A stretch of 64,000 bases of DNA from Hemibagrus wyckioides. Its lineage: Eukaryota > Chordata > Actinopteri > Siluriformes > Bagridae. Of the stretch, positions 18,401 to 29,800 are shown in pieces. The position numbers and the translations under genes are program-made. How positions within the stretch are numbered: the first letter of the stretch is position 1; every line of letters starts with the position of its first letter. The notes beneath the pieces are model-generated. The model saw only the letters and a list, made by a program, of their open reading frames with translations, was not told the origin of the DNA and ran no database searches. The stretch lies in contig NC_080710.1 in the NCBI RefSeq assembly GCF_019097595.1, forward strand, positions 8,433,780-8,497,779, written 5' to 3'.

Positions 18401-20918
18401 AGATGACTGATGATGTTTGGGCAGTTTGTAGCTCACTGATAAAAGTCAATACTATTCTTAGTGATAAGGTTGCATAGCTTATCCACCTTCTTAAGCAGAG
18501 CAATGGATTTGTAAACAGTTGTGCTTAGTCAATAGGCTGAAAAGAAAGGCTCTGGGGATTGCCAAAAATACTCTTGAGGGCTAGGTAAGATCTTATTAGG
18601 TTGGTTAGTGTGTGAAACTGAGAATGACACCATTGCTCCAGGGATAACATGCACATCTTGGCATATTCATATGCAAATTTTGATCTTTGGGAGTACCTAG
18701 ATTCCCAAGCTTCTGAGCTACCGGGTAGATCAAGATCATAAACTTCTGACAATTAACAGGGCATAAGTGCCAAGTGACTTGTCACCATTTTGTAAGATGA
18801 CCAGGCTCAACTTTAGTACCAACTTACAGTTGCCTGTGGGTTTGTCCAGATATAGGGTTTTGGAGGTGGAGCTTAACAACCTGTTCTCTGTAGGACCACT
18901 AGTACTCTTCAGCATGTTGCCTGCTGGCATTTGTACAAGATGCGGCACTTCTCATATTTCTTGCCCTTGGCTTTCAGCATGTATTTAGATGGTGTGTGTT
19001 CCCTTGCAAATCTGGAATTTCACACACAGTAACATCAGTTTGGAAAATAGTCAGATAAAAATCATTAAGCAATTCTGCTGAGCATACGAACCCAATGCCT
19101 TGGAGTTAGTTGATTGTAGTCTTAGAAAACCTTGGAAAACCATGTCCCATCAAGACCTAGTACAGGCTGTAGTATCTGATAATGAAAGCCCTTAGCAAGC
19201 TGTAGAGACTTTTTTTTCCTTTTTGATTTTGTTGTTTTTCTTTGTCTCCTAGGCAATGGAAGGATCTATTCTCACCATTAGTCTAGGTATTTGGATGGAG
19301 CTGCCAGGGGTGAACTACAGGGATATTATCCCTGAAAAAAGGAGGTACTAATTAAATACCTTAAATCAAATTTATTTACTGTAAATTGCTTGAAGAGAGT
19401 CTTCAGAAAACTTGAGTATGCAACCATGATGTAATATTACAGTTGGAACATATTGGAGGTCATCTTATGTCACTTCCTGTAGCATTTGTAAGTGTAACTT
19501 AATAATTATGTGCCTAAAAATCAATATTATCAATGACAAGTTGTTTACTTAATGTGAATGTTATCACACATAGAGACATCATCAACTGTAATGTATACTA
19601 ATAAGTTCTGGTGATTCTTGATGCAGTCTTTGGTCTTTTCTGTAGGAACGTGACCAATGACCGGGCCACTCCAGACGAGCTCTCATCCTACTACAAGAAT
19701 TATGTAAAGATCATGGGTCTCCAGAAGAACTTTGTAGACAACACCTATGTCACCTCCATTCAAAAACTCTACCGTGATCATGACATTAACCTTGAAAAAG
19801 AACATGGGATTGAAAATGACACCAAACTTGGTCAGAGGAACAGAATAGAAAACCATGGCAGTCAAAACGGAACAGAAAACAGCAACAATGGTAGAGACAA
19901 TGGGTTTTGTAACGGTTTCAAAAATGGAACAGAGAATGGAAGAGGTAAATCAGGAGAGGAGGAGAACAAGAAGAAAAAGGACATGGAGGGATTTGGAGAC
20001 AACAGGATTCCTAAGGGGTTTTCACAAGGACTATGGGAGGTCAGGGGTTACCAGGAGCTGCCGGGTGACACCCATATTCCTTTCTGCCTATTTGCAGAGA
20101 ACGTCGTCCTAGCAACAGGGGCGTCTGATTTGCCAGCTCGCTTAGGTGTGGAAGGGGAAGATTTTCCTTACGTCTTCCACAGCGTGCGTGACCTTGGCAT
20201 AGCCGTCAACCACCATGAGAATTTGGGCCCCACTTCTGACCCAGTCCTGGTGGTTGGGGCAGGTCTTTCTGCAGCTGATGCTGTGCTGTGTGCCTACAAC
20301 AACAGCATTCCTGTGCTGCATGCTTTCCGTAAGCAGACCGATGATCCCGGGCTAATCTTCAAACAACTACCAAAAACGCTATACCCTGAGTATCACAGGG
20401 TCTATCACATGATGTGTTCTCAGACCTACCTGACATGTCCCATTGCCAAACATGGTGCCAACCCTGTAGTTCATAATGCTTCCACACAATTATATCCAGA
20501 CTATACCAGCTTCCCTGAGCATTGCGTGCATTCTTTTCAGCCTGACATGCACTGCATATTAAGGGGATCGAATGGCGTTCTGAGAGCCTTCAAAGTCTCA
20601 ATGGTGCTGGTTCTAATTGGAACCTATCCTAGTCTGTCATTCTTGAAGGATCAAGGTCGGTACCTGGGGTTGGACCCCAGCAGGCCCATCTCATGCAGGC
20701 ACAACCCAGTGGACATAAACCCTTACACATTTGAATGCAGTGCTGAGCCAGGCCTTTATGCCATGGGTCCCCTGGTTGGGGACAATTTTGTGCGCTTCCT
20801 GAAGGGAGGCGCTCTGGGCATTGCAAGCTGCCTGCTCAAGAGACTGAAGCAGTTGAAGATGAAAGGGAAACTGATTGGTGATGAAGGGGATAGTAAAGGA
20901 GGAGGGGGGTTTGTCTGA
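15439..20918 (+). CDS. osgin2: Oxidative stress induced growth inhibitor family member 2
   Basis: There are five coding exons: 15439-15505, 15599-15735, 15961-16152, 19253-19344 and 19646-20918. They join in frame to 586 aa (human isoforms about 505-549 aa). The start (MPLLDE...) matches the short human form, and an in-frame stop lies just upstream. GNGPSG (23-28) is a dinucleotide-binding turn. LATG (318-321) and VGAGLSAADAV (about 366-376) follow, as in flavin-monooxygenase-like proteins. The C-terminal GPLVGDNFVRFLKGGALG block is near-identical to mammals. OSGIN proteins are known stress-responsive regulators of growth and death; enzyme activity is not established. Residues about 212-283 form an extra Asn/Gly/Glu/Lys-rich segment absent from human. 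Intron 4 (3.1 kb) is filled with unidentified repeats. The gene converges on NBN, as in human 8q21. A possible polyadenylation signal AATAAA is at 22424. Confidence 0.95.
16153..19252. repeat. OSGIN2 intron 4 with unidentified repeated sequence
   Basis: This intron contains a direct repeat: 17345-17470 and 18405-18510 share 'gatgtttgggcagttt' and following phrases at moderate identity. Minus-strand frames at 17608-18042 (144 aa), 18525-18752 and 18736-18948 have no stop-free extension and no motif I recognise. The block could be a decayed retroelement, but the class cannot be set from sequence alone. Confidence 0.45.
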
Positions 20919-22719
20919 AGTCTGCGGAATCATTTTTATAAAGGAAGTGGTAAACTATTTTTACATCTATTTTTAACTATCCAGCTTTCTTAACGTTTTT
21001 AATGTAAGCAAAATATGCATTTGACTGTAGACTAGAGGAGAATGTACCCATGACTGCAGTACAACAGAATGGGTAAGAAAGGTATTTGGTATCATGTGTG
21101 GAAAAATGTGCCAAATTTTTTATAATGTTTAGGTTACTCAGGCTAATGTTGCAGGTTGTCATGATATTGCACATACTGTTTTGTTTACTTGTTAATACTG
21201 CAGATGCTTTAAGACACTCATCCCATAAATGCAATGAAACACAAATGATTTTTAGTCTCATGCAAGCATGGGCAGTCAGATATGAAGCACATGGGAGCCA
21301 ATAACAAGGAAGAATCCTGGCTGCTCAAGCAGCACTACATGTTTACAGCATTCATGCACATGTCATTTGTAACTTAATTATCCTGGTTAGTGGTGTTTCT
21401 GTGGTTTAAGCTACTAATTTGTTTATATTTTGGGGAAGTGAACCAATTAAGTTCATTCAAAAATATCCCTGTGGGGAAGATCAGGATTGTTTGTATGGGA
21501 GCAGGATGGGTCAAAAGTGTCAGAATTCCTAGGGAGAAGGCAGGAAGTGGATTAAACATGGTCTTGAGCATATTTCTTAACCCACATTGACTGAATAGGA
21601 GACTTAAATATTAACTACCTGATTCCACATCTGTAAAATCTGTCCTCACATGTTTTTGGATTGTTTAGGTGATGAGATGATGATACAGCATGATGCTTTA
21701 GACCGAGCAACTAATTGATACCTGTGGGTTTTTAGGTGTTTATATAAAAACAATTCTCATTAACGTAAAGCCGTAACCTCTGGAAAAGACTCAACGTGAA
21801 TCGATCTAATTGATTTGCTTCCCATGAAAAGTTTCTAGTCTTTCATATTGTTGATGGCTGACCAGATCAGTTACCTGTTATTTCTGATCCAGTCAAAAAA
21901 AAAAAACATATGGCCTTGTCAGTGTCTTGTTATTGAGAATTTAAACAACTTGTAAATTATGTATTAATTAATTCTATTTAATTTTACTGATCTTTCTCCT
22001 ACTTTTTTTCTTTTATACTCAAAGTCAGGCTGTGACCACATGGCCGAAGGGCTAGTGAGACTACAGGGTTTTTATTCCAGCCAAACAAGAATATCATCTG
22101 ATCCCAACTATTTTATCATTTGATCTGTTTGGCTGGAATGAAAGTCAAGAGTACATTAATCTTCCTATGCATGTCCTTACGACAGGTAAGGGATGTTGCA
22201 TCGTAGCCTGAAGAATATGTAGGTACAGTTAAGTTGCCAAAAATAAGAAAATAAAATGTTACATAATTGTCTGAATTATGAACTGAATTTGTGCGAATGC
22301 TCAAAGTGAATGCTTGTACAATAAGAAATGTTTTGATACATGTTTTGTAAACATTGTTTTATTAGAGACAATTAAAACTTTTCAAAATATTTTGTCTGTT
22401 ACATTTTTTTGGGGCTTTATTTAAATAAAGAAAAGTATTAATTATAAGTTTCAACTTGATCATTTGAAAACATGGATAAACAAGCATAAACATTGCAAAA
22501 ACATGGATGGTGGCTTGGCAATATGTTAAGGTGGTGTTTATTTACTGTATTTCATGAAGCCTTCACGTTAGCTTTTTGTCACGGATATATCACAAAAATT
22601 CAAATATCCACAATACAAATAAAAACATTCATTCACTTGGGCAGGTATTGGACAGCATGGTTTCCGCATCCTGTGTATTTGTAGTGTTCAATGAAGAAGC
22701 CGTATTTTATTAATAGTAC
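20919..22719. other. OSGIN2 3' UTR and flank
   Basis: No second gene is seen between the OSGIN2 stop and the Tc1-like copy at 22720. The best polyadenylation candidates are ATTAAA near 22374 and AATAAA at 22424-22429, giving a possible 1.5-kb 3' UTR. The rest is AT-rich. Confidence 0.4.
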
Positions 22720-23182
22720 ATATACACCAATCAGGCATAACATTATGACCACTGACAGGTGAGGTGAATAACACTGATTATCTCCTCATCATGGCACCTG
22801 TTAGTGGGTGGGATATATTAGGCAGCAAGTGAACATTTTGTCCTCAAAGTTGATGTGTTAGAAGCAGGAAAAATGGGCAAGCGTAAGGATTTGAGCCAAA
22901 TTGTGATGGCTAGACCACTGGATCAGAGCATCTCAAAAACTGCAGCTCTTGTGGGGTGTTCCTGGTCTGCAGTGATCAGTATCTATCAAAAGTGGAAGGA
23001 ACAGTGGTGAACCGGCGTCAGGGTCATGGGCGGCCAAGGCTCAAATGTTGTTGAAGTTAATGCTGGTTCTGATAGAAAGGTGTCAGAATACACCGTGTAT
23101 GACGGGTCAGGGCTGTTTTGGCAGCAAAAGGGGGACCAACACATATTGGAGGTTGGTCATAATGTTATGCCTGATCAGTGTA
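22720..23182 (+). mobile_element. Deleted Tc1-like transposon, family A copy 2
   Basis: The ends are 'tatacaccaatcaggcataa' and 'ttatgcctgatcagtgta', which are inverted. The body holds the transposase helix-turn-helix region in broken frames. It then jumps to the C-terminal tail ([11 protein letters not shown] type) with no DDE core. The same jump is seen in the copy at 60080. It lies just past the NBN stop codon, between the two convergent genes. Confidence 0.85.
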
Positions 23183-23220
23183 GCTGGTCTTGGGATGTAT
23201 CTAATTTTTATAAGGTGCTA

Positions 23221-23226
23221 TTTATT
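23221..23226 (-). terminator. Candidate NBN polyadenylation signal
   Basis: TTTATT on the plus strand reads AATAAA on the NBN strand. It lies 243 bp downstream of the NBN stop codon. It is a candidate by position only. Confidence 0.35.
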
Positions 23227-23468
23227 ATTGATATTTGTGATAGCCGTGGGGAAAAAAAGCTGCCTGGCAAAGTAAAACATGAAGGCTTATGAAAAATAAG
23301 CAATTTTCCAGAATGTTACACACCATGTCTTTCATAATGGTCTAAAAGTAGGTGTAAAATGGCAACTGCACCAAGTGCTCGAAAAGCATAATGGTTGTAA
23401 ACCACTAACAGTAAAGCTGTGGTCTTCGCTTGAACATTCAAATCAGTAAAACTGAAAATAAACAATCT

Positions 23469-23833
23469 TCATCTTCTTTTAGTAGTCCTTGGATTGTACC
23501 TACAACAAAAAGAAAAGAAAAGAAAAGAAAGACGTTTGAGCTCGGTGATAAATCTGTAAATATTTAAACTTTACTCTGACATTAATTAAACAACAAAACC
23601 TAGCTATCTAAGTAATAATAAAAAAGAAAAACATCTGGGCTTTCAAACACAGAGGAAGTGGGGCACAAGCTGGGATCATTGAGAAAAGGAGAGCAGCAGT
23701 ACAAGAGAAAGAGGAGACAGAGAAGCCATGTTGACTGTACTTTTGCTTCTCTCAGGTGATGTTCCTTCTCTATGCTCAATTGGCTAAACATCATGATTCA
23801 GAGTTCAAACAGTTATAGGTGGCTGAAGGCAAG

Positions 23834-23871
<38 letters not shown>

Positions 23872-26800
23872 GAAAAACAGCACCACTTTAACGCAAGACT
23901 TACACTTCAGCTGCATTCCGTCTCCAGGCAACAACCATCAGCCTTTAACTAACTCTTTCCTTTCCCTTAGCTTGTTTAACTCTCTCTCTCTCTCTTTTTC
24001 ATATGCAAGAGATATGCATATGAAGTTGTATAAGAATGAAAATTAAAACTTTTAATTAAGCCGAAAATATTTGCCAGGTTGTATCTATTACCACTTTAAA
24101 AAATTCTATCTGACTGTTTAGTGTAAACATATTTTCATATTTCTGTTTACACTTTCACTGGCTTCGATTTTATTAAATGTCTTTCATTTCTGTTCCATCT
24201 ATACATATTTATATTTCTCATTTTAATTGTGCTCCCTTTTAGTCATTTTTGCATATATTTTATACCACAGCGCAGTTGATTATGTACTTGTACCAGCAGC
24301 TTTACTTGAAATCACAGGTTTATATTAATGCGCTCTCTCATACGTTACCGTTTCTACAGCAACACAACCTGCACAGGGCAGACAGTCTGCATAAAGTAAG
24401 CCTAATAATAAATTAATTAAAAATGGTTTATAACGGTCGCCAGGATGCATACGTTGCACTTTCCAGTTTCTCAAGCAACAGGACATGCTGTGTTTGTCTT
24501 ATTAACTTAAAGGGGGGTGGGGTGTATGAGAATCAACTGTATCTAGAATGCTGAGGTTCACAAGACTTTAAACGTTTACAAGTACAATATTTTGTACATT
24601 AATGCATTAAAAAGCGCATGCATTAAATGCATTAAATAGTGCATTAAACAACGGTACATTTCTGTTGCGGTCGTAACACTCTGCTTCACTTCAGGCTGCA
24701 TCCCAGCACCCTACCCTGGTAATAATTATTTCCCATTAACAGCATTCCTCCAAGTGTTACATAAAAGCATTCATTTTAAATGAAGAAGAAAATGTTATGT
24801 AAAATGATCAACGCTCGTGTATATAAAGGTTGAACAAAACAGACAAGAACTAAATAGACAGTTTGCACTGACGTGTTGTTTCATGCACTATAGCAACTTG
24901 CTGTCTGAGCCTGGCTTTGCTGTCACAAAAGCAGGCTTTGGACCTCGGCATGCCATGACAGCTTAGTGCCATTGGGTAAATCCACCTTGATTTGTCAGGG
25001 TCAAAGGGCAGTGAGGGAGGTAAATGTGTTATATAAGTATTCTCAGGCTGGTATGCATGATTCTCTACAGATGTGTATTTTGCTTCACAAACAAGATAAT
25101 CCTGAACGTCACTGTGGCAGTGAGGGCGTGGCCAAGCACTGAATCAGGGTATAGCTGTGGGTGTTTAATGATTTTGTTAGAGGAGATAAAGCCCAAACAA
25201 GAGACAGAGACACTGATGAGCCTTTTTCTTGACAGTGTACTATTAAGCCTGTGTGTGTTGTTTTGTGTTGAAGAAGCCTCCATCTCCTCAATTCCAAATA
25301 TCAGAGTGACCATGATAACAAACAGAAGTGAGATGATATTATACCTGAACAGGTCATCACCCAGAGTCTCCTCTCGTTCTTGCTGTTTCTCTTGCTGGAA
25401 AAAAAAAGTGACATGAATCTCAACATTCTTTTCTTAAACCTGACTATTTACACAAGTGGTTCCGAATACTTTTCCACCATCTATTTATTTTTCCATTTGC
25501 TCATATTTAAGCCAGCTAGATCTTTCCCTGCTCTCTTTCTTTCTCTCTCTTACCTCAGCTGCATCCCGCAGCCACTCTTCAAGTTCGGAGTTTTTGCTGC
25601 GGTTATGAGCAACCAGGTCAGATCCACCGATGATTTTTGGTAACCCCTGAAGTCCAGGAACAGGGACCTAAAGCCAATATTATAATGCAATGAGCTTTGA
25701 ATAAACAGAAGTGCATATTTATCAGCATACCTCAACCTGCTGTTCTGCGACTGACCTTACGGAAACGTTTGAAATTCTTTCCATTTGCATCACGGCTCTG
25801 TAGTGGCTCAACCCTCGTCCTGCTGGGGGCCCTCACAGTCAGGGACATAAACTGGACTTGCAAAAGCTTACTAGGAAGTTCAGGGTCTTTTCCAGGACCA
25901 GAGCCTGAGGTCGAAGCCTACAAACCACAAGCAGCATTAGTGCATGATTTTAGATTTTTCGTTTACTACCACCACTGCAATAATCATTGATTAAATATCA
26001 TCCTAATGATATTTTTCTTTGGATTAGTAAATAAAATACTATTTCCTGTGTGTAAAAATATCTACCATGGGTTCTTCCTTTACTGCAGCCTCTTCATTGT
26101 CTTTGGTGAAGCCATTGCTGACCCTAGTTTCCTATAAATTAAATGACATAAAAAGATAAATACCAAATCTTAACAACAATAATCCTAGCAGGCAGAGAAA
26201 GAGAAAAACTGGATAATTGTACCACCCCACTGGACATCCCCTGTCCTTTCCCTTTCAGTGAACTGGTTTTTCTGGCAGCTGAATTCTTTTCTTGTGTGGC
26301 CTGACCACTGGTTAATCTGAATCAGCTGAAAAGCCTGGTCTCTGATTGTAAATCCTACAGCTAATGTCTACAAGTGGTAGATGTTGACATCGCTACTTTC
26401 AAATCAGTTCTAAAACCAAGTAAAAAAAAAAGAGACAGTATAAAGATGACAGGAACAATGAGTAAAATAATCAGATAAGCTTAGTATGTGTAATAAACCT
26501 AAAACAGACATATCGACTCATTAAAAGCCAAACAAAAATAGTAGTATAAGGAAATATAAGGCTCCCCTTACCAAAATAAAAGACACTTCCTCTTCTTTAA
26601 CATCTAGAGTTTTACATCCATCATTTCCACGTGTTAAACTGCGCTGTTCCCGTTCCGACTCCTGCATCTTACTAGATGTGACCCGTGACATTTTCTTTGG
26701 ATCCCGATTCGCTAAACTTTGCGTTTCCTGTTCCGAGTTCCGGCTTGTTCCGCCTATGCTTTGCTGTTTCTCTGCTTTCCGCTGCTTGCTGAAGGTATCC

Positions 26801-29800
26801 CTGTGATCCTTCCCTACAATGGTTGTGCTTCTTTCCCCTTGATCCAAACACTGCTTCTTATTAGCTGTGGGCTGAGGTTCATCCATGTCCTCAGACATGA
26901 TGGACTCGAGTTCCTCCAGAGAAACATCTAAATCAGCAGGTGCTACAGGGTCCTGTTCTGGTGCTTTCCTCTTTTTGGAACTGTAATCTAAATTCAGGCT
27001 CAAATTTTGTTGCAAACCACCAGATTTGGAATCTGTAGCAAGACCCGAACCCAAACCGAGACTGCTACTGAAACCATAGCGTGGGGTTGTATAGTGCTGG
27101 TTTGGGGCTATTTTTGAGCCAAATCTGGAGACAGAGGATTTTTGTAGAGAAGGAGCCTGATTAGAGTTGCTTTCCTCATTCTCTTGTCTGGAGAGTTTGG
27201 CCTCTGATTGATCAGAGTCGGGGCTGCCTTCACGCTGCCTACAGAATGACATCATATATACATTAAAATCAATAAAAAACATGACATTTCAATAAGAAAC
27301 CCATTTCTTCATGTCAAGAGATTTTTGCTGCGATATTAGTGCCTTGCCTCTTTTTGTTGGACGGCTTGAAGTAGGAAGTCAGTGACGATTGTTTCTGAGG
27401 GGATTTTTTAAATGTGGCACTGTTGTTCGAAGAGCCTGTGGATTTATTACATTCATCACTCTTCTGGCTTTCTGATTTGGCCTTCTTTTCTTTCTTTACA
27501 TCGCTGAATGAGGACACAGGCTCAGAGCAGGCAGGTGGCAGATCTGTGACCATTGGTGGCTTCTTAAATGTTGATGCACTCAGTGGATTTGCAGGGCGTT
27601 TTTCCAGGGTCTCACCCACAGCTGTGGCCTCACACATGCCCTTCCTACAGAAGTACAAGTAGTTTAACTGCTTTTAGATATATTTTATAGTCTGAAAATA
27701 AAAGAGCAATGCTTACTCAACCAGTGACCCAAACAGATTAGATATTTACACCACTGCCTTAAAGAGTTGCACTCCAAAAACTGTAGAATACTGTAATAAC
27801 TACAGTGCTGTATTATAAAAGTCCTATTTATTCTCATCCAAGATCCTGTATATTTTCAAGGATTTTTTTTTTACTGCTTGGGTTTTTAGACACAATGCTG
27901 TACTGATAAAAAGCACTACACAAATAAGATTGAACTGGCGTAAGAAAGAAACAAACACTGCTTCATTGTTGTTTTGCATGCATCAAATATGTAGCAGGTC
28001 TATAACTAATATAGTGTACTAAGGTTATTTGTGGTCAAAACATTTTGGCTCAGATTACACATCCCAAATGTTTTTCCTGTTAGCCCACTTCTTACTAAGA
28101 CTGATGAGCCCTAACCGAAATGTTTAGACCTTGCAGATGCAGAATATTAAGTGAAATGTCCTACCTGCCGATACCCTGAGATGGCTCTGTATTAACCACA
28201 TAGGCAGTGATGTTTAGGGAGGCTCCATGAAGCACAGTCTCATCCACGGCTGCATTCTGGGAAAGTGTTGCTTCAGGGATTGCTGGCCTCATTTTAACAG
28301 ATTCTAAATGACCAAAAAAATGAGGTTAGCATTAAATGTGCTAAAATATCTCTGTGCAAAAAAATTCATAATTATAATTATACTAATGCATGCGTTTGTG
28401 TGTGAGAACCCACGTGAATCCAAAGAGGAGCAGGGATTGCAGTATGTCTGATTATTGACATAAATGGCAGCCAATCCAATCTCCGACTCAGCAATGAAAC
28501 GTAAACAATTTCTGTGCCAGCAAGAGAAAGGGGGGAAAGAGAAGGAAATAGATTTGCTGAATCAGGCAGGATTGCAGTGTTGCTCTGGCAAAAGAACAAC
28601 ATAGTACTCACCGACATCAAACAATAACACTGACTAAGACAGCTACACAAAGCTGATATGAAAAATAGTCATAAAACATGTTCAACAGTCCAAATTTGTG
28701 ACGCACTGTAGGAGATATTTTTAGAACTAATGACGTTCTTTCTATTGACAGTAGTAGCAAAAATTACTACAGCAACTATACCATCCAAACTGTATTATAT
28801 TAAGTGCTTGATAGTAAATCTGGTAATACTGTATTCCTCAAGCACCCTATTGCTACTATTATCTCTTCAAAATATTATACCACTGAGGAACAAAACCGCA
28901 TAGTCATAGTGAATTTATGGGCAGCAGGCTCCCAAAGTAAAGCCTATGCTGCAACCTCGTTTACAGGGAAAAAAAAAAACAAACATTTAACTTCATTTTT
29001 ATTAACACCAAGTCAGGAAAAGGTAAAGATGAGGTGAGACAAAGGTAAATATCATGGCAAAGAAAAGTAGTTATCAGGCCAGTTAAAGGTAAAGATAACA
29101 TCAAGTAAAGGGTAAACATTAGGTGAGGTAAAATTAAGCATGAGGCCTGGTAAAGGAAAACATCAGGTCAGGGACAGGAAAAGATCAACTTAGATAAAAG
29201 TTAAGATCAGTTAAGTAAACATCAGGTCAGGTAAAGGTAGGGATTAGGTCAGGTAAATGTTAAGATCATGTCAAGTAAAGGTAAACTTTTGGTCAGGTAT
29301 AGGTTAAGCTACAATGTCAATTAAATGTAAACATCAGGCCATGTAAAGGTAGATATGAGGTCAGCTAAAGGTAGGCATCAGGTCAGGGGAAGGTAAATAT
29401 CTAGATTAAAATCAAGTCAGGGAAAGCTAAACATCATTTTTTTCATCTGTGTTGATGGCAACAGGCAGATATCTCTATCACACACTCTCATGCTAGTTCT
29501 CTAGGTCAGAGCACCATTGTGGCAACAGGGGCATGGTCAAATATCAGCTGGAGAAGAGAAGAGAGGAGGCAGGTTGAAGTGGCAGTTAACACATTATGAT
29601 TCTTCCTTGTGTTTTATTATGGCCAGGCTACTAATGTTTCTGCTTTCTTCGTGCTTTCAGGGACTTCCATAACCAGAGAGAGAGAGAGAAAGACAGAGAG
29701 AGATAGTTGAAGAGGCAGTGCTCAACAGACACATAGAGCATAATCTTGAACTTGAATGGGGCAAAAACTTGCGACAGCTTTTCTGTTGATTTGCCCTTTT

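Noticed and set aside
25024..25416. 130-aa plus-strand frame
   Set aside because: It overlaps NBN exon 15 and intron in antisense, has no recognisable motif, and is better explained by the exon on the other strand.
29020..29440. CRISPR-like regular repeat array
   Set aside because: The units are contiguous (period 22) with no unique spacers, and the host is a vertebrate; it is a minisatellite.
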